Source: Mantamonas sphyraenae (taxonomy: Eukaryota; CRuMs; Mantamonadidae). Taken from it: a stretch of 64,000 nucleotides of DNA. Position 1 is the first letter of the stretch. Each line of letters begins with the position of its first letter. Shown piece by piece: positions 11,601 to 23,589 of the stretch. A model generated the notes under the pieces. That model searched no databases. It was given only the letters and a program-made list of their open reading frames with translations, and was not told where the DNA came from. The stretch spans positions 368,962 to 432,961 of the forward strand of contig JAPMXV010000054.1 of NCBI GenBank assembly GCA_026936335.1. Direction: 5' to 3'. The translations under genes and the position numbers were made by a program.

Positions 11601-13062
11601 GTCGCCAGAGAACATCTGCTGGACGTTGATCACCTTCTCCCTGTTCTCCGCCTGACGTTTGCGCTCGTCTGTACACGCGTGCAGCCGAGGTGGATTTCAA
11701 GCACACAGGCCCCGCACACGAGGGCGAATCCATGTCAAGTTCCGTGTTAGCGGTGACGTAGAGCCGTGCTGTATCGCTGTGCACTGTGGGCGAGCCGTTT
11801 TCGCTTTGTCTGAAAGTCACAAAAGCAAAGCCGACCAAAATGGCGCCCTCCGACACGCCTCTGCCCAACACAGCACCCGTGACACTCTCTTGCACCGGTC
11901 CCCATGCAACTTACTGATATACTCGGCTATTTCCTCGATGGTCTTGAGCGCATCCTGCACTGCTGGCTGTGTAGCATGCGCCTCGTCCGTGTGCTTGAGG
12001 ATTTCGGCAAGCAGCAGCCTGTAGCGAGGGATGCGCTGAACTGGCATGATCAAATACGAGGGCAAATCACGCAGAGACTGGCCTTCGAGGGCACCCGCCA
12101 CAAAGCGGGCAAACTTCTTGTTTGTGCCAAGCAGTTTGGCCAGCGTGGGCATGGCGGACGTGTAGTTGTTTACGTACTGCGCGTACACCTTGAGGTATGG
12201 CGCCTGTGGGACCATGCAACGCAACACAAGGCCAACGCCAATGTGTGGTGCACCAATGGGCAGTGCGTCGGGGTGAGAAACGGGATGTGAGCGTCAGCGG
12301 CGGGTGTTAAAAAAAAGAAGCGCGCGGTGGAGGAAACGCTCGCTGCGCGGTCGGAAAGTGCCCTTGCATGGCCCCAGCACATGCATGGTCCATGAAACAC
12401 GCTGTAACCCAAGGCCATGGGTGGCAGTATGAGCAACATACCACGTTGGTAAACACAATGCCAATGTCCGCCGTCGGGTCCCGGTTGGCCGCCTTCAGGT
12501 CTGTGAGCAGCTTGCTGGAAATCGACAGGATGGTTTCCACGACCGAGAACACCTTGCTGATCTGCTGCTCGTTGAGCATCCCCTGTTCGCGCACAGGCAT
12601 GAGAACGTTCTGGATGAGGAAGCCCAACGCGTTGCAGTACGTCTCCTCAGTGTCAATCAATTCGCGGAGGACACGAAAGCGGATGCGCGCGTTCTTGGCG
12701 TCGTCACTGTCTTTGTACAGGTTGATGGTATCCCACCAATTGTCGAGGATGCGTCGACGCAGAAACCACCGCTGCAGAATCGTTGCGGCCATCTCTTCGT
12801 TCAGTTCGCCCGAGTCGTTGCGCGGTACGCGGTCAAACGCGTGCCGCGACGCCAATTCGCCAACTGTCTGTTCTGCCGACATACGGTAGCCTGGCTCAGG
12901 CGACAATGACAGCGTGGACAGCACTGCGCCGAGGGCACTCGTGCTGATACGCTTCGAGCCGCGCGACGACCCTCCGCTGTTTCTTTTGTCCGCCTCTGTG
13001 ATGGGCTCCTCGCTCAGCGAGTGGATAGCTGTGCTGAGTGAGACGGGATTGGGTGATTGCAT
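8679..13062 (-). CDS. RhoGEF with DH-PH, Kelch repeats and C-terminal PB1 domain
   Basis: Three exons: 12442-13062, 11915-12203 and 8679-11668, giving 1299 residues. The first ATG in frame is at 13062; upstream the frame runs into a stop at 13147. The DH domain (about 140-310) spans all three exons (ELIDTEETYCNAL, then NVAPYLKVYAQYVNNY, then DLPSYLIMPVQRIPRY, then IAEYINERKRQAEN), which confirms both junctions. A PH domain follows (about 320-430). Kelch repeats with YLFGG/FVFGG strands occupy about 485-765. After a long Ser/Thr-rich linker comes a PB1-like domain (about 1030-1112) whose OPCA-type core is EFMDEDGDLVRVRSQLELDA. DH-PH modules load GTP onto Rho/Rac GTPases, the Kelch propeller probably binds partners or actin, and PB1 mediates dimerisation. 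This architecture resembles amoeboid-protist GEFs. The order on the minus strand is DSP-gelsolin gene then this gene, 84 bp apart. Confidence 0.88.
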
Positions 13063-13146
13063 CCGCACAAGCCTCAAAAAGGACGGGGTTTTGTTTGCAC
13101 CGCCGAGCGTGTCGGCTCCAGCCGCGCTCACACACGCACACAGTGA

Positions 13147-16100
13147 TCACGATTCTCCGAACTGCTCCCAAAAGTCGCTTTCGTCGTTGGGGCTCTCACC
13201 CACGCGCATCACTTGCACCTTGTTCGTGTTCAACTCGCCCAGGTAACCGTGGCGTGAAAACTTGTGGAACACGTCAAATGCGTCGTCCACCGAGTGTGCC
13301 ACCGTGTCACCCGCCCAGAGCCACACTCGAGTGCTCTTTGACCCGTGTGGGAACAACAGCACAATGCGGTCGTCCTTCAGGTCGCTGCGGTCAAACACCC
13401 CCACGCCCTCCCACGACGACCTATGCCAATTGCGAGTCCAAAACAGCAAAGGGATGACGTGATCCTCCTCGTCCTCATCCTCCTCCTCGTCCTCATCGTC
13501 ACCCCAGTGCATGAAATGGCCCTTCTCAGGCGTGTGACGCCCTCGGCGCGTATGGCCAAACCCGTCCCTTCCCTCGCCTTCAGCGTCTTCCTCATCGTCG
13601 TTGTCCTCTTCCTCGTCATCATCATCTTCTTCGATTCTTTCTACAATGGCGTCTTCAAAACTTGGGATGGCCAGCCCTGAGCTGTTGCGCGTCATGGGCG
13701 AATCCAGACCTGTGACCATTTCCTTGTGCGAGACACCGGAGCGCTTGTGCCGCGCCGTGGTGCTTCCATTGCCAGACCAGGTGGATGAAAGCGTCGGACG
13801 AGCACGTGCAGCTTTGCGCTGGCTGCGTGTGCCTTGCGGCGCCTCCTTCTTGTTTGTTTCGTTCGCAATCTTCCCAGGCAGTTGCAAGTGCAAGCTGCGG
13901 TGAACCGAGGCGTACTGAAAGTCCGCGTCGTACTTGCGGTTGTGTTCGATGTCACCCTTGTTGCCCAGCAGAGAGTAGAAGCGCTGCAAATCCTGTGATG
14001 CGACGTCGTCCTGGTGCACGCGTGTCACGTTGTCGATAGCCACGTCAAAGCGCCGCAGACGTGCAATGTGGTCGTCCACCACGTCTGCATGCTCTGAAGA
14101 GTGCTCCGAACCCACCCAAACAAACAGTTCGGATCCAGCGTGGAGCACAAAGACACCGCGCGGATCCAGGGCGTCCAGAGTGTGCGAGCGCACAAGCTTT
14201 AGCGTGAGGAAGGAATCGGACATGAAGGTTGTCTGCGGTGCCACACGGTACAAGGTGAGTTCGTCTGTGTCGCGGTTGGTGCGCCGACGATGCCAGCTCA
14301 TGAGCTGCAGCACAAAGCCCAAATTGGGGTTGCAGATCGACCTGCGCTCCTTCACGTATTCGTGAGCACGTTCGTAGTCCCAATCGTAGTGCCACATGAG
14401 GTATGCAATGACCATGGAGCACGAGCGTGATACTCCCTGCTGGCAATGGACAAGCACCGCCCCACTCTCGGTGTCATTGCGTACGCTCTCGATGTACTCG
14501 ATCACTTCCAGAATCAGGTATGAGATGTCTTGGTTGGCGTTGTCGTTCAGGCACAGTGTCTTGTACGCAAACTCCGACGTGTGAGGGTTCTCGCAAATCT
14601 GGGCGGCGCAGTTGACAATGTGCGTGATGCCGTTGGCTTGCAGGATGTGCTTGTTGGCAGCCACCTTGGCTCCGCCAACAAAGAGAAAGTCTGTGATGCG
14701 CGAGGCCACATTGTCAAATTGGGCGAGCTTCTGCTTGCGCTTTGCGTCTTCATCACCCATGTCTGCATCGGTGGATTTTGAGATGACGGACAGGTCGAGA
14801 CGCAGCCCTCCCTTGCCCAGGCGCTTGCTGCTGCGCATGGGAGTGCTCGACGTCATGTTGTTGGCCACGAGTTCAGGGCTTTGTGTGAGGTTTGGGCTGC
14901 TGCTGCTCTTTGTGATCTTGTGCGGGATCTGAGTGAGCGTGGGCAGGGTGGACGACGGCTCCCCGTACGCGTCGTCATCATCGTCGTCGTCATTGTAACC
15001 CGGTGAATCACCGCGCATACGCTGGGCTTGTGCATGGTGTTGGCTGTTGGTACTTGTGTGCCTGCGCGCAGTGAGTGGGGGCACGGCGTCAAAGCCCTGC
15101 TCTGGATCGTTGCCCGAGTTGGCTTTGTTGTCGTTGGCCGCATGTGTGCTGATGTTAAGGGTGGGGCGCGTGCGGCGCTGTGTGGGTTTCCGTGGCTCCG
15201 AGTTCATGCCTGATTCAAAGCCTCCCTGGCCGTCCCAGACGGGAGTTAGGCTGACGGTGAGGGGCGAAAACGAGGCGCTGTCTCCATCGGCCAGGGTAGC
15301 GACGGGGTTACCGTTGGCTGGCGAATTGGAATGGGAGTTGGAAGAGGTGGAGACGACGGAGGCGAGCGTGGCCGGGGGCGTTGGAGAGATGGCCACTGTG
15401 CCGTCGGTGATGTCGCGCTGGTTGTCACGTTTGGAAGCTTCATCGCCAGGATGAAAGTGTTCGCGCACAATCCAAAGGTGGAGGAAAGCAGAGCCAATGG
15501 GTGGAAGGAGGAGAAACAGGAGGACTACCACGCCCAGGCTGTCCAGACCGGCGGCATCGAGATCGGCAAGGTAGGCGTACATAAGGCCCAGGGAGAGGAT
15601 GTGACACGCCGTACCCAACAGATGTGCTCTGTATAGCCTGATGTCGAGATAGGGCTCGCGGCGAAGCAGTGCAGCAAGTGTGACGACTGCAAGAAGGAGG
15701 AGGAACGCGAGTTGCAGCGAGAAGGGACCGTAGACAAAAAGGCCAGCCACAAGGGCGACGGCGGTGCGGATGACGTATTCGCCGATTCCAGCCAGATAGT
15801 TGGATGGGGTGTAGAGGAGATACAGGGCGCCGTACTTGTGGCGGGTGCTGGGGTGGTCAAGGCGTTGGTTGTTGTTGACCAGGAGGGCGAGCATGGCTGC
15901 AGGGGCACCAAGCGCAGTGACAATCTGAAGGGGGTGGGGAAAGGTGAAGGGGTGAGCCATGAGAGGGTGAGCACATGGGAGCGAGCGTTCGAGGCATGGC
16001 CAAGGTTGGCAGGCGTGGGGTGGGTGTGACGAAGCGGGAACGGACACGGGATGGAAGAGGGCCAACGGTTGGGCGCGAGAAGAAACGTACGAGCCACAAA

Positions 16101-16612
16101 GCGAGAGCGACGAGATTGCCGATGACCGATGAGACAACAGCAGCATCGGGAGAAGAACTGTACAGGGCGATGCGAGCTAGCTCGAGGGAGGTGGCAAAGA
16201 CAAGGGCGGGCCCGAAGAGGAGAAGGAGGCGGACAAGCGTGGAAACGGCGGTGCGTTGGAGATGCTTGGTGAGGGTGACGTGGGATAGGTCACGATTCTC
16301 TGCTCCACAATACGCAAGGTAGAGTGCATAGGCTGTGTATCCAAGCAGGGTGCAGCCCAGAAGGATGAGGAAGCAGAGGTGAACGTTGAGAAACAAGTCG
16401 CCCGGTGTCGAGGCGAGTAGGCCCGTATACGCTTGTAGAGAAGGATTGGCCTTATCTTGGGGCAACACTGGATTAAGTGATGCGAGTGGAAGGAAGAGGA
16501 GTGACCAGGAGAAGCCTTGCGCGCTGACGAGCGAATGTGCTGTTGGTATCCTTGCTGCCGCAAGGACGCCCGTCAGGCTGATGAACTGAAACTGTGTGAT
16601 TAGCCGCTGCAT
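13147..16612 (-). CDS. Multi-pass membrane dual-specificity phosphatase fused to gelsolin-like domains
   Basis: Two exons: 16091-16612 and 13147-15924, giving 1099 residues. The intron (donor GTACGT, acceptor TTCAG) is phase 0. The N-terminal third (about 1-340) contains roughly seven to nine hydrophobic helices. A Ser/Thr-rich cytoplasmic linker follows, then a dual-specificity phosphatase domain at about 590-730 with the active site HCQQGVSRS near residue 665 and the downstream AYLMWHYDWDYERAH helix. The catalytic Cys and Arg are both present. Two gelsolin/severin-like segments follow (FVLHAGSELFVWVG at about 770; DDRIVLLFPHGSKSTRVWLWAG near the C terminus), separated by an acidic stretch. 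DSP-gelsolin fusions are known in protists and plants; the membrane-spanning N terminus is unusual. It could dephosphorylate MAP-kinase-like targets at a membrane near actin; this is inference. Confidence 0.85.
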
Positions 16613-16799
16613 GCGGCAGGACTGTTTGAAACGATGGGAAGCGCGACGGGAAACGCGCGGTGGATTGTGCGGGAGTTGGAAAAAGTGTTGGTGGTGGCAG
16701 CGCGTGTTGCAAAAGAAGAGATTCATTGCACTGTGCACAGAGTGAGGATGGTGCTCAGGCTGCAGGCTGCTCGGATGGGTGGATGGGTGGATGGGTGGA

Positions 16800-19490
16800 T
16801 TACATGTCGGCCAGCGCCTCTTCGAAGCGCTTTCCCTGAGAAAAGGCGGCACGAAGCTCGGTGACGACCTCACCGATAGGATCGGAAGAGGAGGAGGCGA
16901 GCTGTTCATGGACAGCATCCAGAGTAGCGCTGATGTCAAGCTCGATGGCACTGCTTTGAGCGTGCGTGTCGTCGTGCACAAGCGTACCCAAGGCAACAAG
17001 GTAGCGGAAGGCAATGTCTGCCTCTTGCTCCTCTGACAAGGCCTCCTGGATGGCAACGATGAGCTGCAGCTTGGCTTCGTCGTCTTGTTCGTTGGCTACC
17101 TTTGCAAGGCGCATGGAGGCATTCTGGATAAAGGTAGCAAACGCGGTTCGCACGCCCTTCTTGTCGTGGGTGGCGCAGGACAGAGTGCTGTCGATGATGT
17201 CGGACAGATGTGCATCCATGACCTGCTTGAGGGCCAGGCGAACGTACATGTTTGTGAGGAAGCGCATGACGAGGATAGAGACGGGGGCCGGGGGCGGGTT
17301 GTCTTCTTCTGCAAGGAGGCTTGCGAGTTGAAGAGCAACGTGGTTGTCTGAGGGCGTGCCAAAGTGATTGGCTGCGTCCGGGTGCAGGATGACGAGGCGA
17401 AGAAGGTCGATGGCAGGGAAAACCTTTGCAACGGGCCATTTGAGGAGCTTGTGGAGCACGGCAATCTGGGCGTCGGTGAAGTGGGAGCTGTGGTAGCGCG
17501 AGGTTTCTGTGGCGACTTGGACAAGCTGGTCGAGAATGGCAATCTCGTCGTCATCGAGAGCGAGGGACTGATCGTCGAGTGTTTCGTTGTTGGAGTGGAT
17601 CTTGGGCAGGAACTTGTCTGCGTTCTTTTGGTCAAACAGCACAAACTGGGTCTTTGGAAAGTGCTTGAAGCGCGACTGAGGGGTGGCGACCGACTGGCGC
17701 GCAGGGGCGCGTGCTTTCGACCCGGTAAAGGGATCCGGGTTGCCCTGGGATTTCCAGCCTTCCAGACCGACCTTTGCACGGATGGACTCTGCAATTTCCT
17801 CGACGAAGCTCTCGTCGAGGCCATTCTTGTAGACAAAGGCCTGGGCAGCATCCCAAGGATCCATACCCTTGCTCCAGCCGAGTTTGTAGGAGCCGCCAGT
17901 CTCTGTGGAGATGTCCCAGACGTAGTCATACTCGACGCCGTCGATGGTGGGCTTGCCCGAGCCGCTGAGGCCGCCATGGTTCGCTTCCTGGATGGGGTTG
18001 TTATTTGCATCGACGAGCTGACCTGTAAACTTCCATTGGGAGGCTGCTGCGTCCCAGTTGTAGAGGACGAGCATGCCGGCCTGGTTGATGAAAGCGTTTT
18101 CACCATCGGTGGTGCCTGGCGTCTGCAGGCGCTCCATTCCTGGGTACTCGCTGACCTTCATGCCGTTGAATTCATCGGAGGCCCCACCAGAGGCAGCGTT
18201 GGCGGCCTGCTGGGACAGCTTCTGATGTGCAGCCTCGACCTGCTCGACAAAGTCGGCTTGGACCTGCGGGTCTGCGATGCGAGCGTCGCTGCGAGTAAAG
18301 ATGCGTACCATGCGATCTTCGCAGGCAGTGACGATGTCGCCGTTGGGCAGCGGGACGACGCCAAAGACGACGTGCGGATGCTTGATGGTTTGCACACACT
18401 GGTCGTCGCGGTAGATCTTTGCAGTGCGATCCTCGCTGGCGGTGGCAATCTCACCAGACTCGAGAACAGAGCCCGAGTAGACAATGGAGCCTGCGGGATC
18501 AAAGAGGGATTTGATGACCTCGAAGGACTGGAGGGAGAGCAGGTTGTGGACGCCGTCGTTGGTACAGGTCATGAAGCCAAAGCCGGGCACCTGGAAGAGA
18601 CCCTGAACGGTATCATCGTGCTTCTTGATGACCGAATGGCATTTCCCGTCGCGCCAGATGCGTACAGAGCGGTCACCGGAGGCGGTGGCGATGTCGCCGC
18701 CTGGAAGGGCAAGGACAGCCTTGATGGGGTGTTCGTGGCCTTGGAGAGTGGCGACGGCGACACCATCACGCCAGATCTTTGCAGTTCTGCGGAAGAGGGA
18801 ATGGAGGGCGGAAGGAGTCAGTCAGGCACGGGCTCAGGCAGTGCGACGTTTGTGGAGGTATTTGACAACGTACGCGTCCCAGGAACCAGTGATGATGTCT
18901 CCGTCCTCGGAGACGTCAACGGCAGAGATTTGGGCCGTGTGGGCATCGGGGATGGTGTACAGAGGTTCGCAAGACTGTCAGGGTGGGCGAGGGCGAGTGT
19001 GAGCCGGAATGGAATTCGGGTGCAGCGGGTGAGCGCGGCGGAAAGGGGAAGTTAAGCGGTGAGTGGACGTACGGTGGAATCTGGAGAGGCATCCCAGAAG
19101 TTGATGCGCATGTCACGGCCAACAGTGACGAGGAAGTTGCCTGTAAAGTCCTCAGGAAGGGTCTGTACGAGCGAGGGAAGGAAGAGGCGATGAACGTAGG
19201 TGATGCCGGTGACCCAGCTGCTGTGGCCGAGAAGGGTGCGTTCTTTCTCCCATTGGGGCTGATCTTCGGAACCAACGTTTCGCCAGATGATGGTGATGGC
19301 ATCACGGCCGCCAGTGACAAAGCGGCCGTCAGGAAGCACCTTGACGACGCGTACTTCGCGCTCGTGGCCAGCGAGCACAGCCGAGAGCTGGAAAGGGATG
19401 TATGCTTCAGTCCTGTGCGAAAGACAGGAACGAATGGGAATGAGTATGAATGGGCAGGACGGGAGATGAGGGATGGAAAGGAGCGTACAT
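16800..19490 (-). CDS. PLAA: PLAA/Doa1 (Ufd3) ubiquitin-binding Cdc48 cofactor
   Basis: Four exons: 19489-19490, 19073-19412, 18874-18974 and 16800-18786, giving 809 residues. The start codon itself is split: exon 1 ends in AT, and exon 2 begins with G to give MTEAYIPFQLSAVLAGHE, very close to the family start. Seven-bladed WD40 repeats occupy about 1-290 (GGRDAITIIW, GRDMRINFWD, GSWDATAKIWRDG, SGDRSVRIWRDG). A PFU domain follows at about 370-470 (DYVWDI, GWSKGMDPWDAAQAFV), and a PUL armadillo-like domain fills about 540-805 and should bind Cdc48/p97. In yeast and animals this protein maintains ubiquitin pools and sorts ubiquitinated membrane proteins. The length matches the family. The phases of all junctions agree. 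Confidence 0.94.
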
Positions 19491-19585
19491 GGAGCAAGTT
19501 GTCTCTCCGGGTGTTCGTGTGGTGGGCTGGGGGCGCAGGGCACCCGAATATCTTTGTTTGGATGATGGAAGGTTGCAGGTGGAGG

Positions 19586-20746
19586 TCACAAACGCCTGTT
19601 CACGGTGGGCTTGATCTCATCGGGAACGTTTGTGTTCTTGCCGGCGCCGTTGGGGTCGACAATGGAGACGACGACGACGGCGATGATGCCCAGAACGACG
19701 AGGAAGAGCATGAGCATGATAAACTTGTCGGTCATCATGCGGCGAGCAAAGTCACGGACAAGGCGGTCGGCACGATTGAGGTCTGCGTCAATGCGGTCGT
19801 TGATCTCGTCGATGCGCTGGATCTGTTCGCCTTGCCTTTCGAGCTCTTCAAGGGTGTTCTTGCCCACCTCCATAGTCTGCTTGTTTGTGGCCAGGGCACT
19901 CTGGGCAATGGCAAGGGTATCCTGTTGAACCTTTTTGCCGTGGGCAATCTGGTCTTCGCGTGTGATGGTGGTTGGGTCTGCAGGGAGGGGGGTACACGCG
20001 GGGTAGGTGGACAAGGTGAGCGTGTGCAAGGACATGGGAGAGGGTGAATGGCCGGGAGGGAGCACGGTTGGCGTACGTGTCCGGGAGGATGGCGGGAAAA
20101 GCGGCAAAGGCGGCAGTTCCCAGATTTTGGCGGCCCTCTCGGACGCGCGTTTGCGCGCGTCGCGTGCAACATAGCATGGGTGGACATGGAACGTACCGAC
20201 ACCTCGACCTCCCTCAAAGAGGGCGCCACGGTCTGCAGCATTCTTGGCTGTCTCGAGCTCCTGGTTGAGGGCAAGAATGCGCTTGCGGTGGCGCTCGGTT
20301 TTCTGCGCGGTGAAGAGAGTGCCGTTTTTCACAAAGGGTGAGTCCCACGGCGAAGTCTGGGGACGGGCGAGTGGGCAGGAAGCGAGGAGCACATACGACT
20401 TGCCAAGGCTTGGCCTCTTCGGGCTCGAGATCCATCATCTCGACCTTGATCTGCTTGAGGTATTCGCGAGCTCGCTGGAGGCGCTTTGTCAAGTTGGAGT
20501 GCATCTGTGACGAAATGGGCGGCGGCGGCGGCAGTGATGTTAGCGCATGCGACGGAAGGATGGAGAGGCAAGGATGGAGGCAAAGGCGGTAGCAACGTGT
20601 AGAGACAGTGGGGGCGAGGCAAAGGCCATCGGGTAACATACCTGCTGGCGGCGAGGACCCTCAAGGTTCTGCATGTCCTGGATGCCCTGCTCGATCTCTT
20701 CATAGGTCTTTTCAAGGAGTTCGTTGAACTCTTCCACTTCTTCCAT
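19586..20746 (-). CDS. Qb-SNARE of the NPSN (novel plant SNARE) type
   Basis: Four exons: 20642-20746, 20397-20504, 20197-20356 and 19586-19977, giving 254 residues. One intron (20357-20396) is only 40 bp. The N-terminal helices (MEEVEEFNELLEKTYEEI, then LTKRLQRAREYLKQIK) resemble a Vti1/NPSN N-terminal bundle. The SNARE motif lies at about 150-210 (TLAIAQSALATNKQTMEVGK, with Q in the central layer region around RQGEQIQRID). It is followed by MTDKFIMLMLFLVVLGIIAV, which closely matches the NPSN anchor (ATDKCIMLFLFLIV-like) and its trailing VDPNG. NPSN SNAREs act at the plasma membrane and in cytokinesis in plants and are found in several protist groups; to my knowledge animals and fungi lack them. 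The gene is divergent from the IQ-repeat gene, with 89 bp between start codons. Confidence 0.85.
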
Positions 20747-20835
20747 CCCGTTCCGTGCCCCAAGTGTGTTTTTGTGTGGATGGGTGAGCGGGGCGAGGCA
20801 AAGGAGGAAGCGCCGGCTTGGCAATAAGTTCCAGC

Positions 20836-23574
20836 ATGTCCAGGTGAGTGTGTGCAACAAGTGTCGGCGAAAGGATGTGATGGCATGATGAATTCGCATT
20901 GGAGGATGGGCAGGTGATCGAGAAGTGCAAAGGGCGATGGGGTGAGAGAAGGAGGGAGGCAGAGGGGCATGGAGAACTGACCGTTGGTGCAAACATCAGC
21001 CCGATAACGCAGGATGAGGCAGCTGTCAAGATCCAAGCACAGGTGCGTGGACGACAGGCACGCAAGGAAGTGGAGGAGATGCGTACGAAGCAGACAGGTG
21101 CGGCAGATCAGCCAGCAGCTGAGGAAGAACAGGCCGCTGTGAAGATTCAAGCTCAGGTGCGAGGACGACAAACGCGCAAGGAGATGGCCGAGAAGCAAGA
21201 TGCAGCTGTGAAGATCCAGGCCAACTACAGAGGGCACCGTGTACGCATGGCGCAAGAGTCTGCACCGCTACCGGCCGGGGGTGAGGAAGAGGCTGAGGAG
21301 GATGTGCAAGCTCAGGAAGACGCGGCTGTGAAGATCCAGGCACAGGTGCGTGGAAGGCAGGCACGCAAGCAGGTGGAGGGAATGCGTGCAGAGGGACAGG
21401 CAGAAGCACACCCGAGCGATGGGAACGGTGAGGATGAGGAAGCAGCGGCTGTGAAGATTCAAGCACAAGTGCGCGGAAGGCAGGCACGGAAGGAGATGGC
21501 AGAGAAGCAAGAGGCAGCTGTGAAGATTCAGGCGAACTACCGAGGACACAAAGTGCGAGCGGGGACGGGAGGGAAGAATGAGGAAGGTACTGCGGAAGAG
21601 GCGAGTGGCGGAGAGGAGGAGGAGGCAGCGGCTGTGAAGATTCAAGCACAAGTGCGTGGAAGGCAGGCACGGAAGGAGATGGCAGGGAAGCAAGAGGCAG
21701 CTGTGAAGATTCAGGCACAGGTACGTGGAAGGCAAGCACGCAAGGAAATGGAGGAGAAGCAAGATGCAGCTGTGAAGATCCAGGCCAACTACAGAGGGCA
21801 CCGCGTACGCATGGCGCAAGAGTCTGCACCGCTGCCGGCCGGGGGTGAGGAAGAGGCTGAAGAGGATGTGCAAGCTCAGGAAGACGCGGCTGTGAAGATC
21901 CAGGCACAGGTGCGTGGAAGGCAGGCACGCAAGCAAGTGGAGGGAATGCGTGCAGAGGGACAGGCAGAAGCACACCCGAGCGATGGGAACGGTGAGGAGG
22001 AGGAAGCAGCGGCTGTGAAGATTCAAGCACAAGTGCGTGGAAGGCAGGCACGGAAAGAGATGGCAGAGAAGCAAGAGGCAGCTGTGAAGATTCAGGCGAA
22101 CTACCGAGGACACAAAGTGCGAGCGGGGACGGGAGGGAAGAATGAGGAAGGTACTGCGGAAGAGGCGAGTGGCGGAGAGGAGGAGGAGGCAGCGGCTGTG
22201 AAGATTCAAGCACAAGTGCGTGGAAGGCAGGCACGGAAGGAGATGGCAGGGAAGCAAGAGGCAGCTGTGAAGATCCAAGCACAGGTACGTGGAAGGCAAG
22301 CACGCAAGGAAATGGAGGAGATGCGTACGAAGCAGACAGGTGCGGCTGATCAGCCAGCAGCTGAGGAAGAACAGGCCGCTGTGAAGATTCAAGCTCAGGT
22401 GCGAGGACGACAAACGCGCAAGGAGATGGCCGAGAAGCAAGATGCAGCTGTGAAGATCCAGGCCAACTACAGAGGGCACCGTGTACGCATGGCGCAAGAG
22501 TCTGCACCGCTACCGGCCGGGGGTGAGGAAGAGGCTGAGGAGGATGTGCAAGCTCAGGAAGACGCGGCTGTGAAGATCCAGGCACAGGTGCGTGGAAGGC
22601 AGGCACGCAAGCAGGTGGAGGGAATGCGTGCAGAGGGACAGGCAGAAGCACACCCGAGCGATGGGAACGGTGAGGATGAGGAAGCAGCGGCTGTGAAGAT
22701 TCAAGCACAAGTGCGCGGAAGGCAGGCACGGAAGGAGATGGCAGAGAAGCAAGAGGCAGCTGTGAAGATTCAGGCGAACTACCGAGGACACAAAGTGCGA
22801 GCGGGGACGGGAGGGAAGAATGAGGAAGGTACTGCGGAAGAGGCGAGTGGCGGAGAGGAGGAGGAGGCAGCGGCTGTGAAGATTCAAGCACAAGTGCGTG
22901 GAAGGCAGGCACGGAAGGAGATGGCAGGGAAGCAAGAGGCAGCTGTGAAGATTCAGGCACAGGTACGTGGAAGGCAAGCACGCAAGGAAATGGAGGAGAA
23001 GCAAGATGCAGCTGTGAAGATCCAGGCCAACTACAGAGGGCACCGCGTGCGCCTGAACCCTCGCCGCAGGGCCAACGGAAAGGCCTCTGGGCAGCGTGGA
23101 ACCCAAGAGACTGTGGTTGGCGTGTCCAAGATGTCGCGCAGGCACTTCTCGCTCTCAATGGGGCCTGTAGTAGCCAGCATCAAGCGTACGGCGGCTCCGT
23201 TGCAGCAGGCCAAGTTGACGGCCGAAGACGGAGTGGACTTTGTTGCCGACCACGTGGAGAAGTTTGAGTGCAGTGAGCTGGTGTCGAGCATCCTTCTGCA
23301 CTCGGAAACGTCGATGCTTCTACAGTACCTCGTCATCTTCAGCCGACCGGAGACAGAAAGGCCGATTCCCAGTACGACGGCCTCACTGTTGTTCACGGTG
23401 TGGAGCGAGGAAGACAACATGGGTGGGTACACGACACGTGGGTGCTATGTGATGGAGAACACAAAGCACGTCCGGTACACAGCAACCAGCCAAGGCATTT
23501 CGGAGCGATGGATTCAGCGCACGCTGGCAAGCAAACTACGAGTTCGGGAAAACACACGAGTGCACAGGTTCTGA
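20836..23574 (+). CDS. IQ-motif repeat protein with 22 IQ motifs (calmodulin-binding)
   Basis: Two exons: 20836-20843 (ATGTCCAG only) and 21000-23574, giving 860 residues. The 156-bp intron (GTGAGT..CAG) restores MSSPITQDEAAVKIQ; without it the frame has no ATG before the repeats. The protein carries 22 copies of an IQ-like motif in two flavours (AAVKIQAQVRGRQARKE and AAVKIQANYRGH), spaced by short charged linkers with EEEAAA and KQEAAVK. Each has the IQxxxRGxxxR core expected to bind calmodulin or myosin light chains. The last 170 residues are not repetitive and are unrecognised (DGVDFVADHVEKFECSELV, LLQYLVIFSRPETE). The next reading frame on the same strand starts only 15 bp after this stop, so the two may be one gene (see findings). 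The strongly biased repeat also creates long antisense frames, which I do not count. Confidence 0.8.
21013..23060 (+). repeat. Nested tandem repeat encoding the IQ array
   Basis: The short unit is one IQ motif with its linker. On top of it lies a higher-order repeat: the block with the GTACGCATGG junction near 21241 recurs near 22483, a distance of about 1242 bp (414 codons). The block near 21805 recurs near 23046 at the same distance. A shorter offset of 564 bp also links copies at 21241 and 21805. Copies differ by only a few bases over hundreds, which suggests recent unequal exchange. The whole array stays in frame. Confidence 0.88.
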
Positions 23575-23589
23575 GTGTGCAACGGTGCG

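Noticed and set aside
13063-13131. GTG-initiated start of the RhoGEF at 13131
   Set aside because: Non-ATG starts are unlikely here, and an in-frame ATG exists at 13062 with the upstream stop at 13147-13149.
21026-23158. Long antisense frame (710 codons) and 409- and 211-codon frames opposite the IQ repeats
   Set aside because: They mirror the sense repeat period, read as Ser/Leu/Pro or Cys/Leu/His repeats, and have no domain signal; the sense frame has true IQ motifs.
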